Shown: one piece after another, positions 12,446 to 24,275 of the stretch
Layout: the number at the start of each line of letters is the position of its first letter
How positions within the stretch are numbered: position 1 is the first letter of the stretch
From: Muricea muricata
Lineage: Eukaryota > Cnidaria > Anthozoa > Malacalcyonacea > Plexauridae
Direction of reading: 5' to 3'
Length of the DNA: 64,000 nucleotides
Assembly: GCA_963855995.1 (NCBI GenBank)
Contig: OY979730.1
Location: 10,517,300-10,581,299 of the forward strand
Program-made: the position numbers and the translations under genes
The notes under the pieces: model-generated
Told to the model about the DNA's origin: nothing
The model's input: only the letters and a program-made list of their open reading frames with translations
The model's database searches: none

Positions 12446-14005
12446 CTAGACATTACAAAAGATAGAACGTAAATGCGTTCAATCATGACTTGAATGAAAC
12501 TTTTTTTTTTGTTAACTTTACAAAGGCGAAACCACCATAAATGAAGCATTACGAGTTGTTTCGAGACATCATAGTTTTTAGTTCCCTAAAAGGAAAATTT
12601 CAAACCTAATTTTTTGGCGCATGTATTTCCGCAAACTTGAGCATTTAGCGTGAGTTACGTGATACGCAGGAAACTTTCGTCTTAATACTTTGAGAACAAG
12701 TGTACTTTCCTATTAAATTAATCATTATATGGAACATTTATTATAATAAGGAAAACGGAAAATTTTAGAGTTTTTCTAGTTGTTTACCACATGTATTTCA
12801 CAGATTCGGAACCGTCTAAAAAAATTATTTTTCCAATTCAGCCAAGTCCGTGTCTGAGTCCAAGTCCGGGTCCTAGTACGCCATGTATGATCACAACTAT
12901 TTTGCTGAAACAAAGGTTTCTTTCATCACTTTACCCGATAAGCAGATTAGCTTTTGTACCATATGTACAGGAAAAAATTATCTGTCTTATCGAAATGTTT
13001 TCCCGCTAAACAGGATAACTTTTCCTCAAATGAATAGGCGCCTAATGAGCACGGACCGCATTGCAACATAGCAGCAAGCCTAATACAAAATTTTACTGGT
13101 GCACTAGGACTGGTCCACTTGATGGAGCATAAACATTAGCATTCACTTGGAAAACGAAGCAGACTAAGATTCATAATGGGCCCTTATGGTTCAACCATGG
13201 AGTTAAATAAAAACTTGCCGAAATAAAACGTTAAACAATGAAACAACAAATACATACTGATACACAAAAAATTCTTGATACCTTACACATTCTTGTTCGT
13301 TTGTCATTTTGTATTCTTGTCCGTAGATTTCGACGTAGTGACTATTTTGAATTTCTATCTCTTAACTCTGACCGTTGTTTTAATTTATAGAAGAGAGTTA
13401 ATTTGGAAGCTTGACAAAGTTTCGCGCTGATTAATTTCAGATGTTGACATGTATAAGTACATATCAATGTTTACCTCACAAGTGTTATTATTAGAGTACT
13501 ATTAGTATACTAATATTGTAGTCTGTTTTGCATACTGATTGTAGTCAGACTGCTTTGCAGACTGTCCACCCCTGACACCCTGCGTTCGCAGACTGTATTA
13601 TTGCGGCTCTGAGTGCGGGTAAGGATGAAAGGCGGAGGCGGAAACGGAGCGGATTGACGGAGCTGAAGAGGGGATAAAACGCGGAGCGCTTAAAATGACC
13701 CGAATAGCGTGCTACTTTAGGCTTTACTATTCGTTTCTGAAATGTAATTCTAAATACTGGTAATTCTCCTAAACTCTTCAAAACAAAACTAGTTATTCTT
13801 CATAACTATTAACTAAATCTAAAACATCAATAATGCATGTTTCTTTTATTCATGCTTTACTATCCCGAATGTACGCGTTGTCGTATATCCTTGGCAACTA
13901 AAATAACATTGTTTATAAGTAAAAAAATCACAGTTGCATATACCAAATGCTCGTAGGAACTGAAAATGAGTGGGAGTTAAATATGGAATGAGCGTAGGAG
14001 GTAAT

Positions 14006-14672
14006 CCTAGTAAGCGAGTTACCCTACTACAATATGTTTTATAGGAAGCGTTTACATGTGCGCTAGGGTTACCCTAGCGGTAGGGTTACCCTATCAAATA
14101 GATAGGGTTACCCTAGCAGTAGGGCTATCTTTTTGTTTACATAAGCCATGTAAACGCGTCAGGTAGGGTTACCCTATCAAGCGGGTCAAGTTATTCGCCT
14201 TCAGTAAATGTCAAACAAACAAAGATGGTCACAACACTGAAATGAAACAACAAAATTAGCCAGACATAGTATCACACAGCATACCACAAGAACTTCGCAC
14301 GCTAATGTCATTTTTTAAATGAATGACTGAGCGACCACGTTATGATAGGGTGACCCTACCGGTGAACATAGCCCTAGCAGTAGGGTTACCCTATCTCATG
14401 TAAATGCTCGCTTTTTTCTGACCCGTTTGCTAGGGTAACCCTTCTACTACAATCAGGTGCAAAAATTATGAGACTTCTCACATTTTACTTGTTATTTTAG
14501 AACAAATCACCCCCCTTCCCCCCTGGGCAATGTTGGAGGAAATTTTTAATTGTTTTTCGCCTTCGTACGATAACAGCAACATTGAAATAGGGGGGAGGGG
14601 GGAAATTATATTGTTGTCTCAACAATTTTTGCACTTGATTGTAGGGTCACCCTACCTTCATGTAAACAGGTC
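14006..14672. mobile_element. Element rich in AGGGTNACCCT motifs, with a nested MITE
   Basis: Present only in subunit B. It carries about nine copies of the near-palindrome AGGGTNACCCT (for example near 14075, 14086, 14104, 14165, 14347, 14382, 14433 and 14643) and 'catgtaaac' words near both ends. A second small inverted-repeat element (ctacaatcaggtgcaaaaat and its inverse) lies inside it at about 14449-14643. There is no ORF. The class is unknown; the regularly repeated motif may be a transposase binding site. Confidence 0.6.
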
Positions 14673-14779
14673 CTAAGATGTACGTGGAAATATACGTTAC
14701 CCTTTCGAGACGTGAATTCACCGTTAGATGTTCGGAAACACCTGTTCATGACACGAACAAATCAAGAGCAAGCTGTTCT

Positions 14780-15262
14780 CTTTCTATACTTAAAGGTTTC
14801 AAAATAGGCCATATTGATATAGATAGATTAAATGTGTTAACTGTGAATGAGAAGATTCGGCTCGAAAAAAGTGTTCTTGATTGGGAAGTTGAGGTTCCCG
14901 GCTATGATCGATATTGTTAGAGCTGGTTTGTATCGAGGTTAAAAAGCCAAAAAGCGAGCCTTTACTAATTGCAACGTGGTATAGACCACCTAATTCTAGC
15001 CTAGAGTTATTTCAAAAATTTGAACAATTCCTAAAGCTACTTGACGATGAAGATATGGAAATTATCATTGCTGGTGATCTCAACTGTAACTTTCTGGAAC
15101 TGCCAAAAAGTCAAGTCATATGTAAATTATTTGACACAATAAATACTTATCAATTACAGCAGCACATAAATAACAAAACATTAGAAACAGGAGTCATACT
15201 GCTTGGGATCAGTGATCACAACCTTGTTTACATATGCCGAAAGATTACTGTAAACCTGTCTT
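14780..15262 (+). pseudogene. LINE endonuclease fragment, copy B
   Basis: Same domain remnant as copy A (WYRPPNSS, AGDLNCNF, GISDHNLVY). Here about 57 bp encoding the KPTRV.. to YV.. stretch is deleted, joining QQHI directly to NKTLETG in frame. No reverse transcriptase follows. Confidence 0.75.
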
Positions 15263-15410
15263 AACTAGACATTACAAAAGATAGAACATAAATGCGTTCA
15301 ATCATGACTTGAATGAAATTTTTGACTTTTTTTTTTGTTAACTTTACAAAGGCAAAACCACCATAAATGAAGCATTACGAGTTGTTTCGAGACATCATAG
15401 TTTTTATAGA

Positions 15411-17735
15411 CATCTGAACGGTACGTAGACCATAAATCGTGCTCCAGACCCTGTTGAACGAGAGCAGTATCTTAGGCAGCGTTGTATATGTTGAAGAGGG
15501 CGAATATTCATAGAGCGGAAAACAGTCTATTCTAAAGAGTTGAATAGCTATACTGAAAATCGATAGATTTAAAGGTCATAATATTTATAACAAGACATTG
15601 TACAAAGCAAAATCCCATTCACAGTCCAGTCCAACAGTCCAGTTCTTTTTTTGTACTATGCCAGCAATGAAATCTTTATTGACATTCCACTAATTCTTTT
15701 ATAGCTTCCTTATTTTGCTACATTTTTTCCGCTTACTTGAGCCATACTTGAGCTTTGTTATCTGTGCCTATACATTACGCAATAAAAATATCAGACGCAT
15801 TTTGGAACCATTATGAGAAATCTTCCACGAAACTAAATATTAATGGCAGGCTTGGGCTTTTATTTATCCAATTTCATATCTTTAGATTACTTATCCAATT
15901 TCATTTGCTACTAATTGTTTCAGAAGTTTGGGACATATCTATGTCAAATAACTCTAAATATTATAGAACTTCTATAGTTTAGTGGTAAACACATAAATTG
16001 TGTTTTTTTATTTCCGGGATGCGATAAGCTTTTTTCTAAAATTGTCCTATTATCATCTAAATGAAGTCAACTGCACATAACACGTAAAAATTCCCGGTTG
16101 TCCCGCTTATGATATCGCTGCGGGGCATATGTGTAAATAAAATAATTGTATATATTTTCTCGACGCATCACTGACACGTACATGCATGCAACATTAGTAT
16201 CACTCCTATTTAGGAATTGTAATACTAATTCATCATCTTCTAAAAATCATCTTAAGAACATTTACCTTTTTTGTGGTATCCTCTTTAAACGTGAAATAGA
16301 AAAGAACGCATGGCTTCTTTTAATACCATTTGAGAGGCATTTGGTTGCGCGCTTGACGCTTGGTAAGTACGGGTGAAAGCTAAGTTTTTGAGATCAACCT
16401 TGCGTCTATGCACACGCGGCAAAACACACGGCTATGTGTGACTATGCACACACGATAGCGTGGATTAGCGTGATGCTCATTGTGATTGGATTCTCCTGGA
16501 TTATCTGAACAACCAACCATACATTGTCAAGAATATATACGGGCATGGAGTTAAATAAAAACTTGCCGAAATAAAACATTACAATGAAAATATACAAAAA
16601 ATACACAAAAAATTCTTAATACCTTACACATTCTTGTTCGTTTGTCATTTTGTATTCTTGTTCGTAGATTTCGACGTAGTGGCTATTTTGAACCTCTGTC
16701 TCTGACTCTGACCATTGTTAGGGTTTGGATGATTTTGACATCTATAAAGTTGGCATGATGTTGACATGCATAAGCAGCTACATATCAGTGACGTTCACGT
16801 TATAAGTGGGATCACGTGACAATACGTGTGCTTTGATTTTATAAACTAAAGTAGTCTGGTATCACAGAAATATAATATGATGCTTGAAAAATGATAAGTA
16901 AGGCATTGCTCGTTTTGGTATGGCTTCGACAAGTTCGATCGATGATTTAGCATGTCAAGTTGAGTTCCAACTATTCTTTGTTCGAACGAGGACTATTTTC
17001 AGTTCTGACACTTCAAGTCACCCAAACGGTCAATATTAGACAGATTAAAAGATGTCCATACGCGTGGGCAGAAGAAGTGATATTAACGCGGGTTTCAATT
17101 CGCGCTGTTGAACAATTTTCACAGTTTCCTCGTAGGCGCTAGTTTAAGAGATCAAAAAAGCCTCTGTGGAGGAGAGTGCTCGTGTGTCAAAATTGGTCTT
17201 TGTAGTAGTTCTCGTTTTAGCACGGCAGGAGATCCCTCAATAAACTGTTGCTTTAGAAGGGTATTCTCTTGTCATTTCCGACTTTCTAGTTTGCTCGCGA
17301 CAGCATAACTCCCCCCCCTGGCTGGGAGCCAGGGAGCTGGGAGCTCCTCCCAGCCAGGGGGGAGTAAGGCTGCCGCGAGCAGACTACGACTTTCGGCATT
17401 GCTTTGTAAGGGACTCCTAGGCAATAAAGTATTGGAATTGTTAAACGTTGTCATCAGTAATCTTATCAGATTACAACGTTCGGATTAGACTTGCCACAAA
17501 TCACTCGCTGATTGTAAGCTAATTATTATTCTGCATTCTTAACACCATTTTGTAAAAAAATCATATAAAGACTCAATAAAGACTTTAACTGGGATGGATT
17601 TAAAGACGCCTTAAATTATGTAATCAAAAATTTACAGGTCAAAGCGGCGAGATTGACATTGTTAACGTCCGCATAATTTAATCGGTTTTCGCGATGAGTA
17701 GCAAAATGAGCAATATGAGTTGTCGTCCGTAATCA
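15411..17735. repeat. Non-coding tail of block Q (copy 1)
   Basis: Almost identical to 24417-26740. I see no gene; short ORFs occur at the same places in both copies but show no domain. It contains a microprotein first exon on the minus strand (16623-16648, open: MTNEQECV) and a fold-back element at 17289-17387. Confidence 0.6.
17289..17387. mobile_element. G/C-rich fold-back element
   Basis: The left arm tttgctcgcgacagcataac plus ctccccccc..ggctgggag pairs with ctcccagccagg..gggag plus taaggctgccgcgagcag. The ~40-bp arms surround about 15 bp. A second copy lies at 26300-26398 in the duplicated block. Confidence 0.75.
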
Positions 17736-17822
17736 GTATATAAAGATACGAGTTAAGATTTAATAAAGCGTTTCAATATCAATTGTATACATGTTAATGT
17801 TCGTGATCAATACTGCCCTTAC

Positions 17823-17951
17823 CATCGTGTTCGACCGGAGCCCTTATTAGAAAATCGTCAAATATTCGATTGCAGTTCTCCCAAATAATATCGCCAAGAC
17901 ATAGTATCAACAAGACGAGAGCAAGAAGTATTATCAACACAATTAGTTATG
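17823..17951 (-). pseudogene. Decayed transmembrane exon of the microprotein family
   Basis: On the minus strand the exon ends APVEHD-like at a gtaagg donor, but a CAA codon of the intact copies has become TAA near the start. A LINE 3' end is inserted just upstream on the same side (17987). The paralogous exon is at about 26811-26940. Confidence 0.6.
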
Positions 17952-17986
17952 CTAGAATAAAACTTAAGAGAAATCCAGAAATTGTA

Positions 17987-18359
17987 CAAGCACCAGAAAT
18001 TGGGCAAGCACCAGCTGTTCTAATCGAATCATTTCAAAATCCAAATGCTCCTCAACATGATTACAATTTACGTAATTCAGATTATGGGTTTTATCTGACA
18101 AAGCCTAAAACTGAATATATGAGAAAAAGTATTAGTTATAGTGGTGCAAAACTTTGGAATAATTTACCATCTGAAGTTAGAAATTCAATATCGATAAATA
18201 CCTTTAATTCTTTAATTTCCGATATTAGTCTATCCTAACATCGTACATTGTATTTATGTATATAGTTTTCTTTTTATTGGCACGCCCGCGTTGGAAATCA
18301 GCTATTGCTGAAGGGGTAAGCGTGAATAAATATAGTTTTAATAATAATAATAATAATAA
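17987..18359 (+). mobile_element. 5'-truncated LINE 3' end
   Basis: The encoded peptide has the C-terminal signature of non-LTR retrotransposon reverse transcriptases: HDYNLRNS, then KTEYMRKSISYSGAKLWNNL and PSEVRNS, followed by a stop, a short 3' region and a terminal (AAT)n tail at about 18338-18359. The duplicated site near 26965 (attgtacacaagttt) is empty, so the insertion can be bounded precisely. Few bases, if any, are duplicated at the target. Confidence 0.8.
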
Positions 18360-18489
18360 CACAAGTTTATTGTGTACTCAATAAGAATTGTATGTTTAGA
18401 ATTTCCTTCGTTTATGTAAATATGAATATGATAATGTGTAGGATCGATACGAAGGTCTGCTCACACATCCGAGAGTTAAACCACAGGGA

Positions 18490-18945
18490 GCAAATATAGT
18501 TAAGCCTAGTTTCCATAACGATGTGATACTGTTTAGACTTACATTTTCTTTTGTGGGCTGTATTCAAATGAATCTGCTGTCGCAGGCTGTCCATGTATCA
18601 TATTCCAATAAAACACGCTCGCACGTCCAGTTCGAATCCACTTTATTTGTGACAATTTCTCTATAAATATTTATACTATAGCCGAGAAGGCCGTTTACTA
18701 TGACTTTAATATATAATTTAAATATATTACGAGCTCGATGGCCATACATACTAGGCCCGAAAGATAAGATAATATTCTAAGGTAAGATAATATTTCCACA
18801 AAAATATTTGACATATAGCTGGTAAAATTTTAAATAAGTCTGGAAGAAATAAAATATTGTCATGTTTGATTAGCAATTTTCGAATTATTATTCCGAACAA
18901 GTTACGTTTGCAATGTCTTTCCCGTCTTCTTGTTCCTGTCAACAC
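18490..18945. repeat. Dispersed array segment (copies near 7450, 27100 and 30820)
   Basis: A segment of about 450 bp with gttaagcctagtttccataa and ttttgtgggctgtatt phrases recurs four times. Open minus-strand frames run across it (YDTWTACDSRFI-like and NMIHGQP-like in two different frames), but part of it matches the MITE at 38262-38575, so I do not call it coding. Confidence 0.5.
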
Positions 18946-19011
18946 TCATGACTGGCAATTTTATACTATGTACAACACTCATAAATCCTCTCAGCACTCG
19001 ACGTAACCAGT

Positions 19012-19705
19012 TTACAGCTCCTCAGGGACGTAGTCCATTGGAACTGAACGATCATCTCTTTCTAGGAAAAAATATAAGAAAGAAATATGAAACGTTAGCG
19101 TTTACCGAAATTTCACCTTTACGTCAAATCATCATGACAGTGGATACCTACATTCTACAAAATTTGCAGACTTCACAAGGCTATATTTTCCGTATTTTAC
19201 AACATTTCAATGTCATCAAAATGTCAATTACGTCGCAATCGCAAGTATATAGATATGTTTTCAAATTTTGCAACATTTCGCTACTAAATTTAAAGGATGC
19301 TCTTTCTAGCTGTAGCAAAATATTTCGTTCTTCCTGCCTAGTTCGACCTTATTAATAAGCTCTACATGGGCTCAGCCTGACAAGGACTCTACTGTCTATT
19401 TGTCATGCAATAAAACGCCTAAGCTTAAGATGATAACGAAATGAGCATTTGAACAATATGAGTTGCCCTTCGTAATCAGTATATAAGGATACGAGTTAAG
19501 ATTTAATAAAGCGCTTCAATATCAATTGTATACATGTTAATGTTCGTGATCAATACTTGTGTCCAGCTTACCATCATGTTCCACTGGTCCTCTTGTTCGA
19601 AAATTACCAAAAATTTCGCTGCAGTTCTCCCAAATAATATCGCCAAGACAAAGTATTTTGAACAAGACGAGAATAAGAAATATCAACATATTTAGTTGTG
19701 CTAGT
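19012..19705 (-). CDS. TM-microprotein family, exons 2 and 3
   Basis: Exon 2 (19705-19572, 134 nt) follows a TTTTTAG acceptor and encodes LAQLNMLIFLILVLFKILCL, then GDIIWENCSEIFGNF and a GPVEHD end at a gtaagc donor. Exon 3 (19061-19012) follows CCTAG and encodes ERDDRSVPMDYVPEEL and a stop. The closest first exon (22825-22850) has an in-frame TAA, whereas the next one (25635-25660, MTNEQECV) is intact. Joining it gives a protein of about 69 residues with one membrane helix, a cytosol- or lumen-facing acidic tail and no signal-peptide cleavage motif. Function unknown. Confidence 0.6.
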
Positions 19706-19851
19706 CTAAAAATATTAAAATAGTATAAAACTTGAAAGAAATTCAGAAATTGTACACAAGTTTAATGCATACTCGATAAGAATTGTATGTTTTAGTAAAT
19801 ATGAATATGATGTGCATAGTGCATATTTATATAATAATTAATATGTGGGGC

Positions 19852-20074
19852 GCGTTTACACTCACACGGCAAACCTATGGACAAACATTAGCGTTTACAC
19901 CCACACGACAAACCTATGGACAAACATTAAGTGCGTTTACACTCACATGGCAAACCTATGGACAAACATTAAGCGCGTTTACACCCACACGACAAACCTA
20001 TGGACAAACATTAAGTGCGTTTACACCCACACGACATACCTATGGACAAACATTAAGCGCGTTTACACCACAAA
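19852..20074. repeat. 42-bp minisatellite, about five units
   Basis: The unit is gcgtttacacccacacgaca followed by aacctatggacaaacattaa and gt. Because 42 is a multiple of three, long ORFs run through it (repeating TRQTYGQTLSAFT in one frame), but these are a by-product of the repeat. Confidence 0.9.
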
Positions 20075-23000
20075 CATATTGCGGAATTAATGGCATAGGA
20101 CAAAACAAGAACTGTACTTGTGAACCCATAGACTCTAGTTTCGTGGGCTCGTTTTCGGAAATTTTACTAAAAATGCGTAAAAAATCACAGCAAAACAGGT
20201 TATGAATTCGATTATCGCACATGGCCATGTATAGCTTGCAGCGCTATACCAGAAAGAAAGATTTTTTGTATTTAGTGAGCTCTGTCTTATTTAAACCAAA
20301 GGTGTTTCGGAACATTATCTTTCTTTCTGCCTTTTTTCGCAAACGTACACCGTTTGGCCCATGGTCATCTAGTTAGTTTCATGAAAAACCTCCCAAAACA
20401 CTCCAAAACATAGCACTTAACAAAAGGCTGTTCTCAAATCCCCCCCCCTGTAAAATACCATAAACGCGGCATGTGCGTATCCGTCGACCAGGGTTGCGAC
20501 TCGAATTACAATGTTACAATTTGCACCTTTTATTTTACATCCATTGTATTTCATTTGGGTAAGATCTAGCACGCGACTCGAGTCCATGAGTCCAGGGGTC
20601 CACAAGTCCAGTCCTTGTTTTGTCCTATGCCGGATTTAATTGCCATATCTGGTACGAGCCAGAGGGGAATCCCCTCGTCCAAAGGAGCAGTGTCACATTT
20701 CTCGCATATTTTATTTATTTATTTTCTCGCTATTTTACGAATTTCTTGTAGATTCAACTTGATTAAAGCACATAAATTGCATTATTTTTACCTTCTTCTG
20801 TATGCAAGAGACAACAGATGTGCGGCGAAATCACTACAATTCGAACGGTCACATCATGCCTCGATTTTTGCATTCTCCCTGCTTTAAATGCATTGTATAC
20901 CAAATAATTTTTTTTTGCGTTGATTGTCGCATAATTTCCTTCGACCTTTGTCATTCTGTTGCTTTTTTATCATCCGGAAATATCGAATTTCAGACCATGC
21001 TCGCCCTCCATTGAGGACGCCATCTTGGATTCCGAACTTGAAAACGTTGGCCCAACGCTTTCAAGTTTATTATGCGCAGAAGCATATGCGTAAAATATGA
21101 CACTGCTCCTTTAAGCGTAGGGCGGTGATATTTAAGGTTAAAGACTGTTGTGAGTGTTTTGTTTATAGTCCGGTCGCTTAGCGGTAAAAATTGGCAAGAT
21201 CGTTACAAAGCGGACAAAGTCAGTATTTCTTTCCCCGCGACTCCTAATGACAAATTAAATGTTTTTGAGGGATGTAATGAAGATATTCGAAAAATTTATC
21301 ATCCCGGGGGTGAAAGGTTACTTTTTTGAAATAACGGTTCCGAATATTTGTTCATGTTTTACTCAATCATTGTATTTAATAATAAGGTGTTGGGATTTTT
21401 TTGAAGACATGGGCTTGACAACAGATAAATAGGCACATATAATTTCCTGTTTGATGTTCTCAAATTAAATATCATTGACTGGCAGAGAAAAATTGCCAAC
21501 CGTTAACGTACCACCTCAGTGAGGTAACACCCCCCTGACTTGAAAATTTTAGGCACCCCCTCTCAAATTGATTAGGGTGCATAGTTAATCAATTCTAGAG
21601 GGGTGCTCAAGTTTGTCCACGCCAGTAACGATCGTTTGGTTAAGCGACTTCACGATTACAATATCTACAGTACAATTAGAGTTTTTCTACGTAATGAATT
21701 AAGATTATGTTGGTCCAGTCTAATTTTAAGCTTAAAATTACAGAATTTAAAATATGCTTAAAAGTGTGAAAAAATCAAACTTCTTTGCCGTTGGAATATT
21801 ACAAACGTATATAAGTTTGTTATTTGAGTGCATTTTATCCATTGCACATCAGTTGGAGATCCATGTTTCGGATCAATATTGTTTTACAATGCAATTTCAA
21901 CCTGTCAATCTTTGCTGGGGTAGATTGGTACAGGTATCATTGTAAAATTAACTTGTCTCGCTCAGGTTAGACTTGGGCCAAGTCATGCTTGAATAGGTTT
22001 TAAAAGGTTCTATCCAGACACAATAAATTAGATAGACCGTATAAAACCCATTCGAGCGATACTTGGGACAAGTCCACGCTCAGACGGGCTGGTCCGGTTA
22101 GCCTCGTCCATGTAATCAGCCCCTAAAACGAAGATTTCAAACCTAATTTTTTGGCGCATGTATTTCCGCAAACTTGAGCATTTAGCGTGAGTTACGTGAT
22201 ACACAGGAAACTTTCGTCTTAATACTTTGAGAACAAGTGTACTTTCCTATTAAATTAATCATTATATGGAACATTAATTATAATAAATAGGGAAAACGGA
22301 AAATTTTAGCGTTTTTCTAGTTGTTTACCACACGCATTTCACAGATTCGGAACCGTCTAAAAAAATTATTTTTCCAATTCAGCCAAGTCCGTGTCTGAGT
22401 TTAAGTCCGGCTCCTAGTACGCCATGTATGATCACAACTATTTTGCTGAAACAAAGGTTTCTTTCATCACTTCACCCGATAAGCAGAATAGCTTTTGTAC
22501 CATATGTACAAGAAAAAAATATCTGTCTTATCGAAATGTTTTCCCGCTAAACAGGATAACTTTTCCTCAAATGAATATAGGCGCCTAATGAGCACTGACC
22601 GCATTGCAACATAGCAGCAAGCCTAATACAAAATTTTACTGGTGCACTAGGACTGGTCCCCTTGATGGAGCATAAACATTAGCATTTACTTGGAAAACGA
22701 AGCAGACTAAGATTCATAATGGGCCCTTATGGTTCAACCATGGAGTTAAATAAAAGCTTGCCGAAATAAAACGTTAAACAATGAAACAGCAAATACATAC
22801 TGATACACAAAAAATTCTTGATACCTTACACATTCTTATTCGTTTGTCATTTTGTATTCTTGTCCGTAGATTTCGACGTAGTGACTATTTTGAATTTCTA
22901 TCTCTTACTCTGACCGTTGTTTTAATTTGAGAAGAGGGTTTGGAAGCTTGGCAAAGTTTCGCGCTGATTAATTTCAGATGTTGACATGTATAAGTACATA

Positions 23001-23739
23001 TCAATGTTTACGTCACAAGTGTTATTATTAGGGTACTATTAGTATTATTGTAGTCTGCTTTGCATATTGATTGTAGTCAGACTGCTTTGCATACTGATTG
23101 TAGTCAGACTGCTTTGCAGACTGTCTACCCCTGAGCGACAGTCTGCGTTCGCAGACTATATTATTGCGGCTCTGACTGTGGGTAAGGATGAAAGGCGGAG
23201 GCGGAGGCGGAAACGGAGCGGATTGACGGAGCGGAAGAGGGAATAAAACGCGGAGCGCTTAAAATGACCCGAATAGCGTGTTACTTTAGGCTTTACTATT
23301 CGTTTCTGAAATGTAATTCTAAATACTGGTAATTCTCCTAAACTCTTCAAAACAAAACTAGTTATTCTTCATAACTATTAACTAAATCTAAAACATCAAT
23401 AATGCATGTTTCTTTTATTCATGCTTTACTATCCCGAATGTACGCGTTGTCGTATATCCTTGGCAACTAAAATAACATTGTTTATAAGTAAAAAAATCAC
23501 AGTTGCATATACCAAATGCTCGTAGGAACTGAAAATGAGTGGGAGTTAAATATGGAATGAGCGTAGGAGGTAATCGTGTCATTTGGGGAACGAAGTAATA
23601 AGGTTGCTTCATTTTCACGCAATTAAGATGTACGTGGAAATATACGTTACCCTTTCGAGACATGAATTCACCGTTAGGTGTTCGGAAACACCTGTTCATG
23701 ACACGAGCAAATCAAGAGCAAGCTGTTCTCTTTCTGTAC

Positions 23740-24275
23740 TTAAAGGTTTCAAAATAGGCCATATTGATATAGATAGATTAGATGTGTTAACTGTGAATGA
23801 GAAGACTCGGCTCGAAAAAAGTGTTCTTGTTTGGGAAGTTGAGGTTCCCGGCTATGATCGATATTGTTAGAGCTGCTTTGTATCGAGGTTAAAAAGCCAA
23901 AAAGCAAGCCTTTACTAATTGCAACGTGGTATAGACCACCTAATTCTAGCCTAGAGTTATTTCAAAAATTTGAACAATTCCTAAAGCTACTTGACGATGA
24001 AGATATGGAAATTATCATTGCTGGTGATCTCAACTGTAACTTTCTGGAACTGCCAAAAAGTCAAGTCATATGTAAATTATTTGACACAATAAATACTTAT
24101 CAATTACAGCAGCACATAAAGAAGCCTACCAGAGTTACCCCCAACATCTAGTTTAATTGATGTTATATTTACGTATGTTAGGGATAACAAAACATTAGAA
24201 ACAGGAGTCATACTGCTTGGGATCAGTGATCACAACCTTGTTTACATATGCCGAAAGATTACTGTAAACCTGTCT
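23740..24275 (+). pseudogene. LINE endonuclease fragment, copy C
   Basis: Same remnant as at 11900 and 14780, with WYRPPNSS, EIIIAGDLNCNF, IKKPTRVTP and GISDHNLVY. It has a frame change near 23865 and another after TPNI. Sharing the same internal gap with copies A and B shows that it was spread by segmental duplication, not by separate retrotransposition. Confidence 0.75.

Larger units (their letters stand above)
10345..12590. repeat. 2.25-kb subunit, copy A
   Basis: First of three copies (others 12591-15410 and 22124-24416). Each begins with ggaagatttcaaacctaatt-type sequence, holds a first exon of the microprotein family on the minus strand, a clustered ttgcagactg/cagtctgc repeat with a G-rich gcggaggcggaaacggagcg stretch, and a LINE endonuclease fragment. 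Confidence 0.85.
12591..15410. repeat. 2.25-kb subunit, copy B, carrying an extra insert
   Basis: Nearly the same as copies A and C, but about 50 bp is replaced at 14006-14672 by a separate element. It contains another open microprotein first exon on the minus strand at 13282-13307. Confidence 0.85.
8030..19360. repeat. Large tandem duplication block Q, copy 1
   Basis: This block recurs in the same order at about 20133-28045 with small differences. Within it the 2.25-kb subunit is doubled (about 10345-12590 and 12591-15410), whereas the second block has it once (22124-24416). The parts after the subunit (15411-17980 and 24417-26985) are almost identical over 2.5 kb, so at least this part of the duplication is recent or has been homogenised. 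Confidence 0.85.

Noticed and set aside
14018-14440. Interstitial telomere repeat suggested by 'tagggtta' words
   Set aside because: The motif is a near-palindrome AGGGTNACCCT at irregular spacing, not tandem TTAGGG.
18412-18749. Cysteine-containing minus-strand frame (NWTCERVLLEYDTWTACDSR) as an extracellular exon of the microprotein family
   Set aside because: Different copies keep different frames open, part of the sequence matches the MITE at 38262-38575, and its position relative to the first exons does not fit a gene order.
19783-20205. 140-codon ORF with repeated TRQTYGQTLSAFT
   Set aside because: A 42-bp minisatellite keeps several frames open. No start context or domain is present.
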